Source: Polaromonas sp.
Lineage (GTDB): Bacteria; Pseudomonadota; Gammaproteobacteria; Burkholderiales; Burkholderiaceae_C
DNA length: 10,793 nucleotides
Direction of reading: 5' to 3'
Assembly: GCA_026786065.1 (NCBI GenBank)
Contig: JAJAYS010000268.1
Coordinates: forward strand, 1 to 10,793
Shown here: positions 1 through 6,729 of the stretch, one piece after another
Position numbering within the stretch: the first letter of the stretch is position 1
Layout: every line of letters begins with the position of its first letter
Notes under the pieces: model-generated
Database searches by the model: none
What the model saw: the letters and a program-made list of their open reading frames with translations, nothing else
What the model was told of the DNA's origin: nothing
Made by a program: the position numbers and the translations under genes

Positions 1-1154
1 ACATGGTGGTGCTGCGCGGGCAATTGGCCCAGATCGACGCCGACCATGTCAGTGGCGCGCTCGACGTGGAGCAGCATCGTTTGGCCCGGGCCGAGGTGGC
101 GCGCCGGGTACTTGACGAAGAAAGTGCGGCTCCTGCCACCGCCTCCGATGGGTCGGCGCGGCGCACAGCGATTGGACTGGGCGTGCTGGTTCCCGGTCTG
201 GCCCTCGCGTTCTATGCCGTGTTGGGAACGCCCGCGGCGATAGGGCCCCTGGCCAGTTCGGTCGCGGCCGAGGCCGGGGCCGAAAGCGACATCACGCCAG
301 AAAAAATTGCGCAGATGGTCGACTTGCTGAACGAGCGCACGCGTGACAAGCCCCAAGATTTGGAGGCCTGGACCTTGCTCGGGCACGCGCTGCGGGGGCT
401 GCAGCGCTTCCCGGAGGCGGCCGCCGCCTATGCCCGTGCCAGCCAGTTGGCGCCTGCCGATGCCGAATTGTTGGCCGACCTCGCCTACGCGCTTGCCATG
501 CAGAGCGGCACGGCAGCGGGGGAGCCAACCCGCTTGTTGAAGGAAGCCTTGCGGCTCGCCCCTGAAAACCTGAAGGCCCTGTCGCTGGCCGGTAGTGCCG
601 CATTCGAGCGCAAGGAATTTGCTCAGGCAATTGGCTACTGGAGCCGCGCGCGCTCGTTCGCGCCACCGGGTAGCGCTTTTATCGCGGACATTGACCAAAG
701 CCTTGCACAGGCGCGTGAGGCCGCTGGGCTGGCGCAGGGCGCCCCGGGCTCAATGCCGCCACCCACTTCCGCGACTTCCGACAGCAGCGCGTCAACGGCG
801 TCGGGCAGCGCCACCACAGTGCGTGGCCGCGTCAGTCTGGCGCCCGCGCTGGCGGCCAACGCCAAGCCGACCGACACGGTGTTTATCTTCGCTCGGGCAT
901 CCGAAGGTCCACGCATGCCGCTGGCGATTCTGAAAACGCAGGTCAGCGAGTTGCCCTTGGACTTCGTTCTCGATGACAGCACGGCCATGTCGCCCGCCAT
1001 GACGCTTTCGCGATTCAAAACGGTAGTTGTCGGCGCGAGGGTTTCAGCATCCGGCCAGGCCAGCCCGACAGCGGGCGACCTTGTTGGACAATCCGCGCCT
1101 TTGGCGCTGGGCAGCGACAAAGTCGAACTGGTGATCGACGGCGTTCAACCCTGA
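1..1154 (+). CDS. ccmI: Cytochrome c maturation protein CcmI (CycH), 5'-truncated by the window edge
   Basis: CcmI is the apocytochrome c chaperone of the System I (Ccm) haem-ligation machinery. It is membrane-anchored, with a periplasmic TPR domain that holds the apocytochrome C-terminus for CcmF/H. The visible frame opens at the left edge and runs to TGA at 1152-1154. It begins with the cytoplasmic helical loop that normally follows the first membrane helix, so that first helix lies upstream of the window and the ATG at position 3 is probably internal. A second hydrophobic helix sits at about residues 57-77. TPR-like helices follow at about 115-215 (for example EAWTLLGHAL and FPEAAAAYARASQLAP). 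A Ser/Thr/Ala-rich linker at about 245-268 leads to a C-terminal beta-rich domain (VRGRVSLAPALAA to KVELVIDG) typical of longer CcmI proteins. Only ccmI of the ccm cluster is visible. It would serve cytochrome c1 (petC) further along the window. Confidence 0.88.
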   Translation, partial: MVVLRGQLAQIDADHVSGALDVEQHRLARAEVARRVLDEESAAPATASDGSARRTAIGLGVLVPGLALAFYAVLGTPAAIGPLASSVAAEAGAESDITPEKIAQMVDLLNERTRDKPQDLEAWTLLGHALRGLQRFPEAAAAYARASQLAPADAELLADLAYALAMQSGTAAGEPTRLLKEALRLAPENLKALSLAGSAAFERKEFAQAIGYWSRARSFAPPGSAFIADIDQSLAQAREAAGLAQGAPGSMPPPTSATSDSSASTASGSATTVRGRVSLAPALAANAKPTDTVFIFARASEGPRMPLAILKTQVSELPLDFVLDDSTAMSPAMTLSRFKTVVVGARVSASGQASPTAGDLVGQSAPLALGSDKVELVIDGVQP

Positions 1155-1270
1155 CGCCGCCTTGCGGACATCAGCGTCCCGCTTTGCGCCACGCCGCCAA
1201 GCCTTCGCAGGACACGATCCGGCACTGGCGTATTTCAAGCAAACTGACTGCATCCGAGATTGAAGGTCAC

Positions 1271-2344
1271 ATGCTTTTACTTACGATGGGCAATGCCGCT
1301 GGTATCGGCCCCGAAATCATCACTCGCGCTTTTGCCGAGTCTCCGGCTGACATGGAACTTTGTGTGGTCGTCGGTGACCTGGCGACGATGCGGCGGGCCT
1401 CGGCGCTGGTCGCAGAGCACCCGCGCGCGGGGCAGTCGTCTGGCCCCGCCTGGCCCATCGCCTTGCTCGGCGATGCCAGCGAAGAGGCAAAGCTGCCTCC
1501 GCGCTGCATCGGCTTGCTACAAAAATGCGAGCTGTCTGTGCCCGTTCCGTATGGCCTGGTGAGCGCTTTCGCTGGCGAAGCGGCAGCCCAGTGCATCGCT
1601 TGGGCGGCCCGGGCGGTGTTGGGCGGCGAGGCGGCTGGCATGGTAACGGCACCGATTCACAAGGAGGCGCTGGCGGCGTGCCCGCGCTGGGCCGGCTTCC
1701 CGGGGCACACCGAACTGCTGCAGGCCGAAGCGGCGCATTTTTTGGGTCTGCCTATCGGTGCGGTGCCGGTGCGGATGATGCTGGCGAACCATGAGCTGAA
1801 AGTGGTGCTTGTGAGCATTCACTTGTCTTTGCGCACCGCGATTGAGGCGCTTTCGCAGGACGCTGTGCTGCAGACCGTACGCATCACCCACAACGCATTG
1901 CGCGCCAGCCTGGGCCGCGTCCCGCGTATCGCCGTGGCCGGTCTCAACCCCCACGCAGGCGAGGGCGGACTGTTTGGCACGGAGGAGAAACTGGTGATCC
2001 TGCCTGCGCTGGATGCCGCCCGCGCCGAGGGAATCGATGTCCACGGCCCGTTCGCACCGGACACGGTTTTCATGCGCGCTCGCCATAGCGCCAGCAAGCC
2101 TGGCGAATTCGACGTGGTCGTCGCGATGTACCACGACCAGGGGTTGATTCCCGTGAAGTATCTGGGAGCCGAGCACGGCGTAAATGTCACGCTCGGCCTG
2201 CCGCTGCTGCGCACCAGCCCCGACCACGGTACCGCGTTTGACATCGCGGGCCGGGGTGTGGCTGACCCGTCCAGCATGCTGGCTGCAGTGCGCATGGCGC
2301 GTGCGCTGGTCGGCCCCGCGGTCAGCGCGTCGGTTGGGCGCTGA
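1271..2344 (+). CDS. pdxA: 4-hydroxythreonine-4-phosphate dehydrogenase PdxA
   Basis: PdxA oxidises 4-phosphohydroxy-L-threonine with NAD+ in the DXP-dependent pyridoxal phosphate pathway; it is a cytosolic metal-dependent dimer. I chose ATG 1271, giving 357 aa, because the family's N-terminal strand and loop (LLLTMG.AAGIGPE) start right there and GAAGG lies just upstream. A TTG at 1184 would add a 29-residue unconserved tail. Family motifs are present in order: VTAPIHKEAL (125-134), GFPGHTE (142-148), SIHLSLR (182-188), LNPHAGEGG (225-233), YHDQG (287-291), and TLGLPLLRTSPDHGTAFDIAGRG (split here as 307-317 and 318-329). By analogy with E. coli PdxA, the metal ligands are His184, His228 and His288. 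The usual Asp/Glu of the TMGDPAGIGPE motif is Asn8. The gene follows ccmI after 116 nt and converges on mscL. A 4-phosphoerythronate/threonate dehydrogenase paralogue (PdxA2) is a less likely alternative. Confidence 0.9.
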   Translation: MLLLTMGNAAGIGPEIITRAFAESPADMELCVVVGDLATMRRASALVAEHPRAGQSSGPAWPIALLGDASEEAKLPPRCIGLLQKCELSVPVPYGLVSAFAGEAAAQCIAWAARAVLGGEAAGMVTAPIHKEALAACPRWAGFPGHTELLQAEAAHFLGLPIGAVPVRMMLANHELKVVLVSIHLSLRTAIEALSQDAVLQTVRITHNALRASLGRVPRIAVAGLNPHAGEGGLFGTEEKLVILPALDAARAEGIDVHGPFAPDTVFMRARHSASKPGEFDVVVAMYHDQGLIPVKYLGAEHGVNVTLGLPLLRTSPDHGTAFDIAGRGVADPSSMLAAVRMARALVGPAVSASVGR

Positions 2345-2351
2345 TTAAAAA

Positions 2352-2383
2352 AAGCCTGATGCTGTTGCCGTCAGGCTTGTTTT
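2352..2383. terminator. Bidirectional rho-independent terminator between pdxA and mscL
   Basis: The arms AAGCCTGA (2352-2359) and TCAGGCTT (2371-2378) form an 8-bp stem with an 11-nt loop. A run of seven A precedes it, which becomes a U-tract for the minus-strand mscL transcript. GTTTT follows it, giving a weaker U-tract for pdxA. It lies 8 nt after the pdxA stop and 19 nt beyond the mscL stop, as expected for two convergent genes. Confidence 0.85.
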
Positions 2384-2396
2384 GACTTGGGGCAGT

Positions 2397-2825
2397 TCAG
2401 CGGCGCAGGTTGTCGCGAATTTCCCTCAACAGCACGATTTCCTCGGCGGGCGCGGCCGGAATGGTTGCAGCCACCGGCTCCGACCGCTTCAACCAGTTAA
2501 TCTGCCGGATCATCAGGAAAATGATGAAAGCGAGAATCAGAAAGTTGACCGCCACCGTCAAAAAGCTGCCATAAGCCAGTACCGGGACACCCGCCTTGCG
2601 CAGCGCGTCGAGCGAGGTGCCCGTGCCTGGCGGCACAGCAGCCAGCACAACGAACAGCCCGGAAAAATCGACCTTGCCCATCACAGCTCCGATGACCGGC
2701 ATGATCAAATCTCCGACGACGGAGTCAACAATTTTTGCAAATGCGACGCCGATGATCACGCCGACTGCCAAATCGATCACGTTGCCCTTGACGGCGAATG
2801 CCTTGAATTCCTGGATCATTCCCAT
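2397..2825 (-). CDS. mscL: Large-conductance mechanosensitive channel MscL
   Basis: MscL is the inner-membrane emergency valve that opens under high membrane tension during hypo-osmotic shock. Start ATG 2825 gives 142 aa, close to the usual 136-145, and begins [15 protein letters not shown], the conserved amphipathic N-terminal helix. AAGGGA lies at a normal distance upstream. An in-frame TTG at 2849 would add eight residues but overlaps that ribosome binding site. TM1 covers about residues 16-45 ([20 protein letters not shown], the pore-lining Gly/Ala-rich helix), followed by a periplasmic loop. TM2 covers about 85-107 ([16 protein letters not shown]). The charged C-terminal bundle helix [15 protein letters not shown] is present. 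The gene is transcribed toward pdxA and divergently from petA, sharing a 221-nt intergenic region with it. Confidence 0.96.
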   Translation of the reverse strand: MGMIQEFKAFAVKGNVIDLAVGVIIGVAFAKIVDSVVGDLIMPVIGAVMGKVDFSGLFVVLAAVPPGTGTSLDALRKAGVPVLAYGSFLTVAVNFLILAFIIFLMIRQINWLKRSEPVAATIPAAPAEEIVLLREIRDNLRR

Positions 2826-2885
2826 GCTTTTCCCTTGTTGTGATTGCAATGCGCCCGGCAGGCGTAACCTGCGCGGACGGGGAAT

Positions 2886-2891
2886 ATTATC
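2886..2891 (-). promoter_or_regulatory. Possible -10 element for mscL
   Basis: Read on the minus strand this is GATAAT, immediately followed by ATT, about 61 nt upstream of the mscL start. It is the only AT-rich hexamer of sigma70 type in an otherwise GC-rich leader. I see no convincing -35 hexamer at the right distance, so the assignment is weak. Confidence 0.3.
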
Positions 2892-2948
2892 GGCCGAACG
2901 GGTCGCCTGGTATCTTGCTTTGCACCCAATGCAGCTTGAGTGCTCCGC

Positions 2949-2954
2949 TACAAT
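2949..2954 (+). promoter_or_regulatory. Possible -10 element for the petABC operon
   Basis: TACAAT matches the sigma70 -10 consensus at five of six positions. It lies 92 nt before the petA start in the mscL-petA intergenic region. The sequence 16-18 nt upstream is not a good -35. A leader hairpin and a tandem repeat follow it. Confidence 0.35.
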
Positions 2955-2966
2955 CTAGGGTTGACC

Positions 2967-2987
2967 CCAGACGCGTTTTTTGTCTGG
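2967..2987 (+). promoter_or_regulatory. Hairpin in the petA leader
   Basis: CCAGAC (2967-2972) and GTCTGG (2982-2987) form a perfect 6-bp stem around a 9-nt loop that contains six T. The T-run is in the loop, not after the stem, so this is not a classical terminator. If transcription starts near 2961, the hairpin would sit near the 5' end of the petABC mRNA, where it could affect stability. Function unknown. Confidence 0.4.
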
Positions 2988-3008
2988 AGGCGATGCGTGC
3001 GAAGTTCA

Positions 3009-3028
3009 TTTCCAAGCGTTTCCAAGCG
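3009..3028 (+). repeat. Two tandem copies of TTTCCAAGCG in the petA leader
   Basis: An exact 10-bp unit occurs twice in succession (3009-3018 and 3019-3028), ending 18 nt before the petA ATG and just before its GAAAG ribosome binding site. It may be a replication-slippage duplication or a regulatory element; nothing in the sequence decides. Confidence 0.6.
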
Positions 3029-3046
3029 AGTTGCTGAAAGATTTTT

Positions 3047-3676
3047 ATGACACAAGCCAGCGAGAGTGCCGCGCTAAACCCGTCTTCGTTAGACCACGAC
3101 AAGAGAAACTGGATCGTGGCCACGGCAGTTGTTGGCGGTGCAGGCGGTTTGGCGGTGATAGTGCCTTTTGTCAGTACCTTCCAGCCCTCGGAGCGCGCCA
3201 AAGCGGCCGGTGCGGCGGTCGAAGTCGATATTTCGGCCATCAAGCCGGGCGAAAAAATCACCGTTGAATGGCGTGGCAAACCGGTCTGGATTGTCAAGCG
3301 CACGCCCGCGCAACTGGCGCAGCTGCCCAAGGCCGCTTCCCAGCTCGCCGATCCAAAATCGGAACGCAACCTGGACCTGACCCCCGAATACGCGCGCAAT
3401 GCCGTGCGCTCGATCAAACCCGAAACCCTGGTCGTGGTCGGTATCTGCTCGCACTTGGGCTGTTCCCCGATCGACAAGTTCCAGCTTGGTGCACAGCCGT
3501 CGTTGCCGGCCGACTGGGGCGGCGGCTTTCTTTGCCCGTGTCACGGCTCGACCTTCGACATGGCCGGCCGGGTCTTTAAAAACAAACCGGCTCCGGATAA
3601 TCTCGAAGTCCCGCCGCACATGTACCTTTCGGACACCCGGTTATTGGTCGGTGAGGACAAATCTACCCGTGCATGA
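3047..3676 (+). CDS. petA: Ubiquinol-cytochrome c reductase iron-sulfur subunit (Rieske protein)
   Basis: This is the Rieske subunit of cytochrome bc1 (complex III). It takes one electron from ubiquinol at the Qo site and passes it to cytochrome c1 on the periplasmic side. The protein is 209 aa, normal for a bacterial Rieske subunit. ATG 3047 is preceded by GAAAG. An N-terminal signal-anchor occupies about residues 21-45 (NWIVATAVVGGAGG), with Lys-Arg just before it, resembling a relaxed Tat signal. The 2Fe-2S boxes are CSHLGC (134-139) and CPCHGS (163-168). The ligands should be Cys134, His136, Cys163 and His166, with a Cys139-Cys165 disulfide, all present. The downstream GR.F..KPAP.NL.VPP strand is typical. 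It is first in the petABC order, but an unusually long 132-nt gap separates it from petB. Confidence 0.97.
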   Translation: MTQASESAALNPSSLDHDKRNWIVATAVVGGAGGLAVIVPFVSTFQPSERAKAAGAAVEVDISAIKPGEKITVEWRGKPVWIVKRTPAQLAQLPKAASQLADPKSERNLDLTPEYARNAVRSIKPETLVVVGICSHLGCSPIDKFQLGAQPSLPADWGGGFLCPCHGSTFDMAGRVFKNKPAPDNLEVPPHMYLSDTRLLVGEDKSTRA

Positions 3677-3808
3677 ACTTCGTCAGCCGGCACCTTATTG
3701 GCGGGACGGCCGGCCACATGCCGGTCTCGCATCGCAGCCCGCGCCTGCCTTCTGCTCTGCGCGGATGCGCACGAGTGCCCAAATCTCCATTTCCTCTGAG
3801 GACTAGTC

Positions 3809-5209
3809 ATGGCTGAATTCAAAGAAATTTCCCCGGACGCGCCCATGTCAGCGCGGGCCCTCAACTGGATCGACAACCGCTTCCCGGCCAGCAAGCTGTA
3901 CAACGAACACATCGGCCAGTATTACGCGCCAAAAAATTTCAACTTCTGGTACGTCTTTGGCTCGCTGGCGCTGTTCGTGCTGGTCACCCAGATCGTGACC
4001 GGCATTTTCCTGACGATGAACTACAAGCCCGACGCGGCCCTGGCTTTTGCGTCGGTCGAATACATCATGCGGGATGTGCCTTGGGGCTGGCTGATTCGTT
4101 ACATGCACTCCACCGGCGCGTCGGCATTTTTCGTCGTCGTGTACCTGCACATGTTTCGTGGACTGATGTACGGCAGTTACCGCAAACCCCGAGAGCTGGT
4201 GTGGGTTTTCGGTTGCGCGATTTTTCTCTGCCTGATGGCCGAGGCCTTCATGGGTTACCTCTTGCCGTGGGGCCAGATGAGCTATTGGGGCGCGCAGGTG
4301 ATCGTCAATCTTTTCGCGGCTATTCCGTTCATCGGCCCCGACCTGGCTTTGCTGATTCGCGGCGACTACGTGGTCGGCGACGCTACGTTGAACCGCTTTT
4401 TCGCTTTTCACGTGATTGCGGTTCCGCTGGTGTTGCTGGGTCTGGTCGCCGCGCACATCGTCGCGCTGCACGAGGTCGGCTCGAACAATCCCGATGGCGT
4501 CGAAATCAAGGCCACGCGCGGTGCCGACGGTCATCCGGTCGATGGCATCCCGTTTCACCCGTATTACACGGTGCACGACATATTCGCCGTCAGCGTGTTC
4601 CTGCTGATCTTCACCGCCATCATTTTTCTTGCGCCTGAATTTGGTGGGTACTTTCTTGAGTACAACAACTTCATTCCCGCAGATCCGCTCAAAACGCCGT
4701 CGCATATTGCACCGGTCTGGTACTTCACCCCTTATTACTCCATGCTGCGGGCGATCACCGGCGAGATGATGTGGGTGCTAATGGCCTGCGTGGTGGTGGC
4801 AATTGCCATGACACTTTTGAGGTCGCGGCTTTCGCCCTTGCCCAAGATCGCCATTGCGGCCATGGGCGCAGTGGCGGTCGCTTCGATGCTACTGATCGAC
4901 GCAAAGTTTTTCGGTGTGGTGGTGATGGGCGGGGCTGTGGTGATACTGTTTTTCCTGCCTTGGCTTGATCACAGCGAAGTGCGCTCCATACGCTACCGGC
5001 CGGGCTGGCACAAATACATGTATGGCATCTTCGTCATCAACTTTGTGGTTCTTGGCTATCTTGGCGTGCAGGCCCCTTCGGCTGTCGGGGAGCGCGTCTC
5101 GCAGGTCGGCACACTGTTTTATTTCGCATTTTTCCTGCTCATGCCGTGGTGGAGCCGCATAGGCACCTTCAAGCCGGTGCCCGAGCGCGTGACCTTTGCA
5201 GCCCACTGA
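3809..5209 (+). CDS. petB: Ubiquinol-cytochrome c reductase cytochrome b subunit
   Basis: This is the membrane core of complex III. It carries haems bL and bH and both quinone sites (Qo and Qi). It is 466 aa, a full-length b-type fusion of the b6 and subunit-IV-like halves, starting at ATG 3809 behind TGAGGA. The four haem ligands are visible: His100 and His114 in helix B (YMHSTGASAFFVVVYLHMF), and His201 and His216 in helix D (AFHVIAVPLVLLGLVAAH). The second pair has 14 residues between the histidines, as in b6-type proteins, where Rhodobacter has 13. The Qo loop reads PVWY in place of the classical PEWY. The early region AEAFMGYLLPWGQMSYWGA is the conserved helix C and cd1 segment. Further hydrophobic helices extend to about residue 450. 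The stop lies 16 nt before the petC ATG. Confidence 0.97.
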   Translation: MAEFKEISPDAPMSARALNWIDNRFPASKLYNEHIGQYYAPKNFNFWYVFGSLALFVLVTQIVTGIFLTMNYKPDAALAFASVEYIMRDVPWGWLIRYMHSTGASAFFVVVYLHMFRGLMYGSYRKPRELVWVFGCAIFLCLMAEAFMGYLLPWGQMSYWGAQVIVNLFAAIPFIGPDLALLIRGDYVVGDATLNRFFAFHVIAVPLVLLGLVAAHIVALHEVGSNNPDGVEIKATRGADGHPVDGIPFHPYYTVHDIFAVSVFLLIFTAIIFLAPEFGGYFLEYNNFIPADPLKTPSHIAPVWYFTPYYSMLRAITGEMMWVLMACVVVAIAMTLLRSRLSPLPKIAIAAMGAVAVASMLLIDAKFFGVVVMGGAVVILFFLPWLDHSEVRSIRYRPGWHKYMYGIFVINFVVLGYLGVQAPSAVGERVSQVGTLFYFAFFLLMPWWSRIGTFKPVPERVTFAAH

Positions 5210-5225
5210 GCCGGAGCGGACGACC

Positions 5226-5996
5226 ATGAGAAAAACCGTTTCAACGGGCCTGTTGACCCTGACCCTCACCCTGGGGTTGGCAACCGGATTTAATGCAATC
5301 GCCGAAAGCACCATGGCTTGGGACAAGGCCCCCGACAGGGCAAAGGATATGGCCGCCTTGCAGAACGGCGCCAAGCTTTTCGTCAACTACTGCCTGAGCT
5401 GCCATGCCGCCGCTTACATGCGGTTTAACCGCCTGCAGGACATCGGCTTGACCGATGCACAGATCAAAGAGAATCTCCTGTTCACGACCGACAAGGTGGG
5501 CGAGACGATGAAGCCGGCAATCGATCCAAAACAGGCCAAGGATTGGTTCGGCGGCGTCCCTCCCGATCTCACCCTGATAGCCCGATCAAGGTCCGGATCG
5601 GGCGGGAGCGGCGCCGATTACCTCTACACCTATCTGCGTACGTATTACCGCGACGACACCAAGGCTACGGGTTGGAACAATCTTGCCTACCCCAACGTCG
5701 GGATGCCACATGTACTGTGGGAGCTGCAGGGAGAACGCAAGCCGGTTTTTGCGGAAGCAGGCGATGTCGGCCACAAGGTGCAGGTGGTCAAGGGATGGCA
5801 ACAGGTCACCCCGGGCAGCATGAATCCGTTGCAATACGATCAGGCCATCGCCGATCTGGTCGGCTACTTGCAGTGGATGGGCGAGCCTGCAAGAAATACC
5901 AGGACCCGCGTTGGCATCTGGGTGTTGATTTTTCTGCTGATTTTGACCTTCGCTGCGTGGCGTTTGAACGCGGCCTACTGGAAAAACGTCAAGTAG
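5226..5996 (+). CDS. petC: Cytochrome c1 (haem-containing subunit of cytochrome bc1)
   Basis: Cytochrome c1 accepts electrons from the Rieske cluster and reduces soluble cytochrome c in the periplasm. I chose ATG 5226 (256 aa): GGAGCGGA lies upstream and the protein then begins with a clean Sec signal peptide (MRKTV, a Leu/Thr-rich core at 9-19, cleavage near Ala-Ile-Ala at about 24-26). A TTG at 5196 would overlap petB and spoil the signal peptide. Haem c attaches at CLSCH (Cys56, Cys59, His60); the probable axial Met is Met160 in NVGMPH. A C-terminal anchor helix covers about 231-246 (IWVLIFLLILTFAAW). Residues 120-130 form a Ser/Gly-rich linker encoded by a perfect inverted repeat. Haem ligation would depend on the Ccm system represented here by ccmI. 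A strong terminator follows the stop. Confidence 0.97.
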   Translation: MRKTVSTGLLTLTLTLGLATGFNAIAESTMAWDKAPDRAKDMAALQNGAKLFVNYCLSCHAAAYMRFNRLQDIGLTDAQIKENLLFTTDKVGETMKPAIDPKQAKDWFGGVPPDLTLIARSRSGSGGSGADYLYTYLRTYYRDDTKATGWNNLAYPNVGMPHVLWELQGERKPVFAEAGDVGHKVQVVKGWQQVTPGSMNPLQYDQAIADLVGYLQWMGEPARNTRTRVGIWVLIFLLILTFAAWRLNAAYWKNVK

Positions 5997-6039
5997 ATTT
6001 TTCTTCAGCCAGCCCGCTTTGCGGGTGCGTGGTTTGTTC

Positions 6040-6082
6040 GGTGGGGCGCAGTGCGTCGCAAGGCGCAACGCCCCACCTTTTT
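6040..6082 (+). terminator. Rho-independent terminator of petABC, immediately upstream of sspA
   Basis: GGTGGGGCG (6040-6048) pairs with CGCCCCACC (6069-6077), a 9-bp GC-rich stem. It is extended after a small bulge by TGCG/CGCA, and TTTTT follows (6078-6082). It begins 43 nt after the petC stop. The U-tract ends only 6 nt before the sspA ribosome binding site (AGGAG, 6089-6093), so it lies within the likely sspA leader and could act as an attenuator. A smaller hairpin, CCCGC-TTT-GCGGG, sits just upstream at about 6013-6025. Confidence 0.85.
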
Positions 6083-6102
6083 GTTCTCAGGAGTTTCGAA
6101 TC

Positions 6103-6714
6103 ATGATGGTCCTTTATTCAGGCACGACCTGCCCTTTTTCGCACCGTTGCCGTTTCGTCCTGTTTGAAAAAGGCATGGACTTCGAAATCCGCGACGTGGA
6201 CCTTTACAACAAGCCTGAGGACATCCAGGTGATGAACCCTTATGGCCAGGTTCCGATCCTGGTTGAGCGGGACCTGATCCTTTATGAGTCGAACATCATC
6301 AACGAGTACATCGACGAGCGGTTTCCGCATCCGCAGCTGATGCCTGGCGACCCGGTGGATCGCGCCCGCGTCAGGCTGTTTTTGCTGAACTTCGAGAAAG
6401 AGCTTTTCGTGCATGTCAGCCTGCTTGAATCGCGCGCATCCAAGGGGAACGAGAAAGCACTTGAGAAGGCCCGTTCGCACATTCGGGACCGCCTGACCCA
6501 ACTGGCCCCGATTTTCCTGAAGAACAAGTTCATGCTGGGCGATAACTTCTCGATGCTTGACGTAGCAATTGCGCCGCTGCTGTGGCGCCTGGACTACTAC
6601 GACATCGATTTGTCCAAGAATGCCGCGCCGCTGCTGAAATATGCCGAGCGCATCTTTTCGCGCCCCGCCTACATTGAAGCGCTGACGCCTTCCGAAAAGG
6701 TCATGCGCAAATAA
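6103..6714 (+). CDS. sspA: Stringent starvation protein A (GST-fold RNA polymerase-associated protein)
   Basis: SspA has a glutathione S-transferase fold but acts by binding RNA polymerase holoenzyme. In E. coli it supports stationary-phase and acid survival, and in Francisella virulence-gene control. ATG 6103 gives 203 aa, with AGGAG 9 nt upstream. Upstream in-frame codons run through the terminator and are not credible as coding. The N-terminal thioredoxin-like domain covers residues 1-75, with CPFSHRCRFVLFEKG at about 10-24 and NPYGQVPIL and YESNIINEYIDERFPHP following. The Pro-His-Pro of that last motif matches the surface pocket needed for sigma contact in E. coli SspA. The helical C-terminal domain follows (LGDNFSMLDVAIAPLLWRL). 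Many betaproteobacterial copies are annotated simply as glutathione S-transferase. sspB follows after 15 nt, so the two are surely co-transcribed. Confidence 0.93.
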   Translation: MMVLYSGTTCPFSHRCRFVLFEKGMDFEIRDVDLYNKPEDIQVMNPYGQVPILVERDLILYESNIINEYIDERFPHPQLMPGDPVDRARVRLFLLNFEKELFVHVSLLESRASKGNEKALEKARSHIRDRLTQLAPIFLKNKFMLGDNFSMLDVAIAPLLWRLDYYDIDLSKNAAPLLKYAERIFSRPAYIEALTPSEKVMRK

Positions 6715-6729
6715 GTGTCTGGCGATCTC

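Noticed and set aside
1155..1270. Extra gene, promoter or terminator between ccmI and pdxA
   Set aside because: I found no hairpin followed by a T tract, no credible -35/-10 pair and no family match; the TTG-started extension of pdxA through this stretch lacks conservation-like features.
2382..2843. Plus-strand frame opposite mscL
   Set aside because: Antisense shadow; MscL on the minus strand is unmistakable.
2964..2990. Rho-independent terminator in the petA leader
   Set aside because: The T run is inside the loop, before the second stem arm, so a terminating U-tract after the hairpin is missing.
3848..4705. Minus-strand open frame of 285 codons opposite petB
   Set aside because: It is an antisense shadow of a GC-rich conserved gene; its composition (Arg, His, Gln and Asp rich) is unlike a real protein.
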